Below are positions 13,822 to 13,883 of a DNA stretch of 13,883 nucleotides, in pieces. The stretch comes from an uncultured Clostridia bacterium (GTDB taxonomy: Bacteria > Bacillota > Clostridia > Oscillospirales > Ruminococcaceae): positions 1 through 13,883 of the forward strand of contig CAMBHV010000013.1 of NCBI GenBank assembly GCA_945867255.1. The letters are read 5' to 3'. The translations under genes and the position numbers were made by a program. The notes under the pieces are model-generated. The model did no database searches, was not told the DNA's origin, and worked only from the letters and a program-made list of their open reading frames with translations. Each line of letters begins with the position of its first letter. The first letter of the stretch is position 1.

Positions 13822-13883
13822 GCGCTGATAGCTCAGTTGGATAGAGTGTTTGGCTACGAACCAAAAGGTCGGGGGTTCGAATC
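13822..13883 (+). tRNA. tRNA-Arg (anticodon ACG), cut by the window edge
   Basis: The cloverleaf can be followed to the edge: acceptor arm GCGCTGA, TA, D stem GCTC/GAGT with AGTTGGATA loop, anticodon stem TTTGG/CCAAA with loop CTACGAA (anticodon ACG), variable AGGTC, then GGGGG TTCGAATC of the T arm. The 3' part of the T stem and acceptor lie outside the window. ACG would be read as ICG, decoding CGU/CGC/CGA arginine codons. Confidence 0.95.

Noticed and set aside
13544..13864. Long N-terminal extension of the NERD protein with an additional hydrophobic stretch
   Set aside because: It would start inside the tRNA-Arg gene and cross its promoter; the GGAGG-spaced TTG at 13543 and a minus promoter at 13608-13636 explain the gene better.

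Overview
The window looks like ordinary chromosome from an anaerobic, low-to-mid GC Gram-positive bacterium, most likely a Clostridia member (Oscillospiraceae or Ruminococcaceae-like; this placement is inference). The reasons are a single-chain pyruvate:ferredoxin oxidoreductase with a separate 2[4Fe-4S] ferredoxin, a c-di-AMP receptor of the PstA/DarA family, and the darA-holB-ricT-rsmI order that Bacillus subtilis has near its replication origin. Ribosome binding sites are strong AGGAGG types and promoters are sigma-A-like, many with an extended -10 (TGn).

Layout. Positions 57-1812 (minus strand) hold a two-gene unit: a CBS/CorC_HlyC membrane protein, then a Nudix hydrolase of the ADP-ribose pyrophosphatase type, transcribed from a TTGACA-17-TATATT promoter. 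Divergent from it, 2185-5760 (plus) encodes the 1191-residue PFOR, with a long structured leader and a strong terminator. Positions 5974-6141 hold a 55-residue ribbon-helix-helix protein with its own promoter and terminator. Positions 6433-7308 encode a YitT-family membrane protein. An AT-rich gap (7309-7689) follows, with a symmetric cluster of DnaA-box-like sequences. From 7690 on come a rhomboid-fold protein lacking the catalytic residues, DarA (8510-8833), the DNA polymerase III delta-prime subunit (8808-9752), RicT (9787-10641), a 56-residue ferredoxin with its own promoter and terminator (10855-11025), RsmI (11217-12086) and a YfcE-type phosphoesterase (12083-12547) that overlaps RsmI by four bases. 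The right end has a minus-strand, membrane-anchored NERD-domain protein (12911-13543), best started at a TTG, and a divergent tRNA-Arg(ACG) cut by the window edge.

How it fits together. PFOR makes acetyl-CoA and reduced ferredoxin, and the small ferredoxin is a plausible electron acceptor. DarA, HolB, RicT and RsmI form the conserved 'yaa/yab' housekeeping block (c-di-AMP signalling, replication clamp loading, RNase Y control, 16S rRNA methylation). The ferredoxin sits inside this block, and yaaR, yabA and yabB are absent from it.

I saw no CRISPR array, insertion sequence, prophage or obvious defence island. The items most worth checking are the DnaA-box-like cluster at 7420-7534, the degenerate NERD protein, the pseudo-rhomboid beside darA, and several structured leaders.
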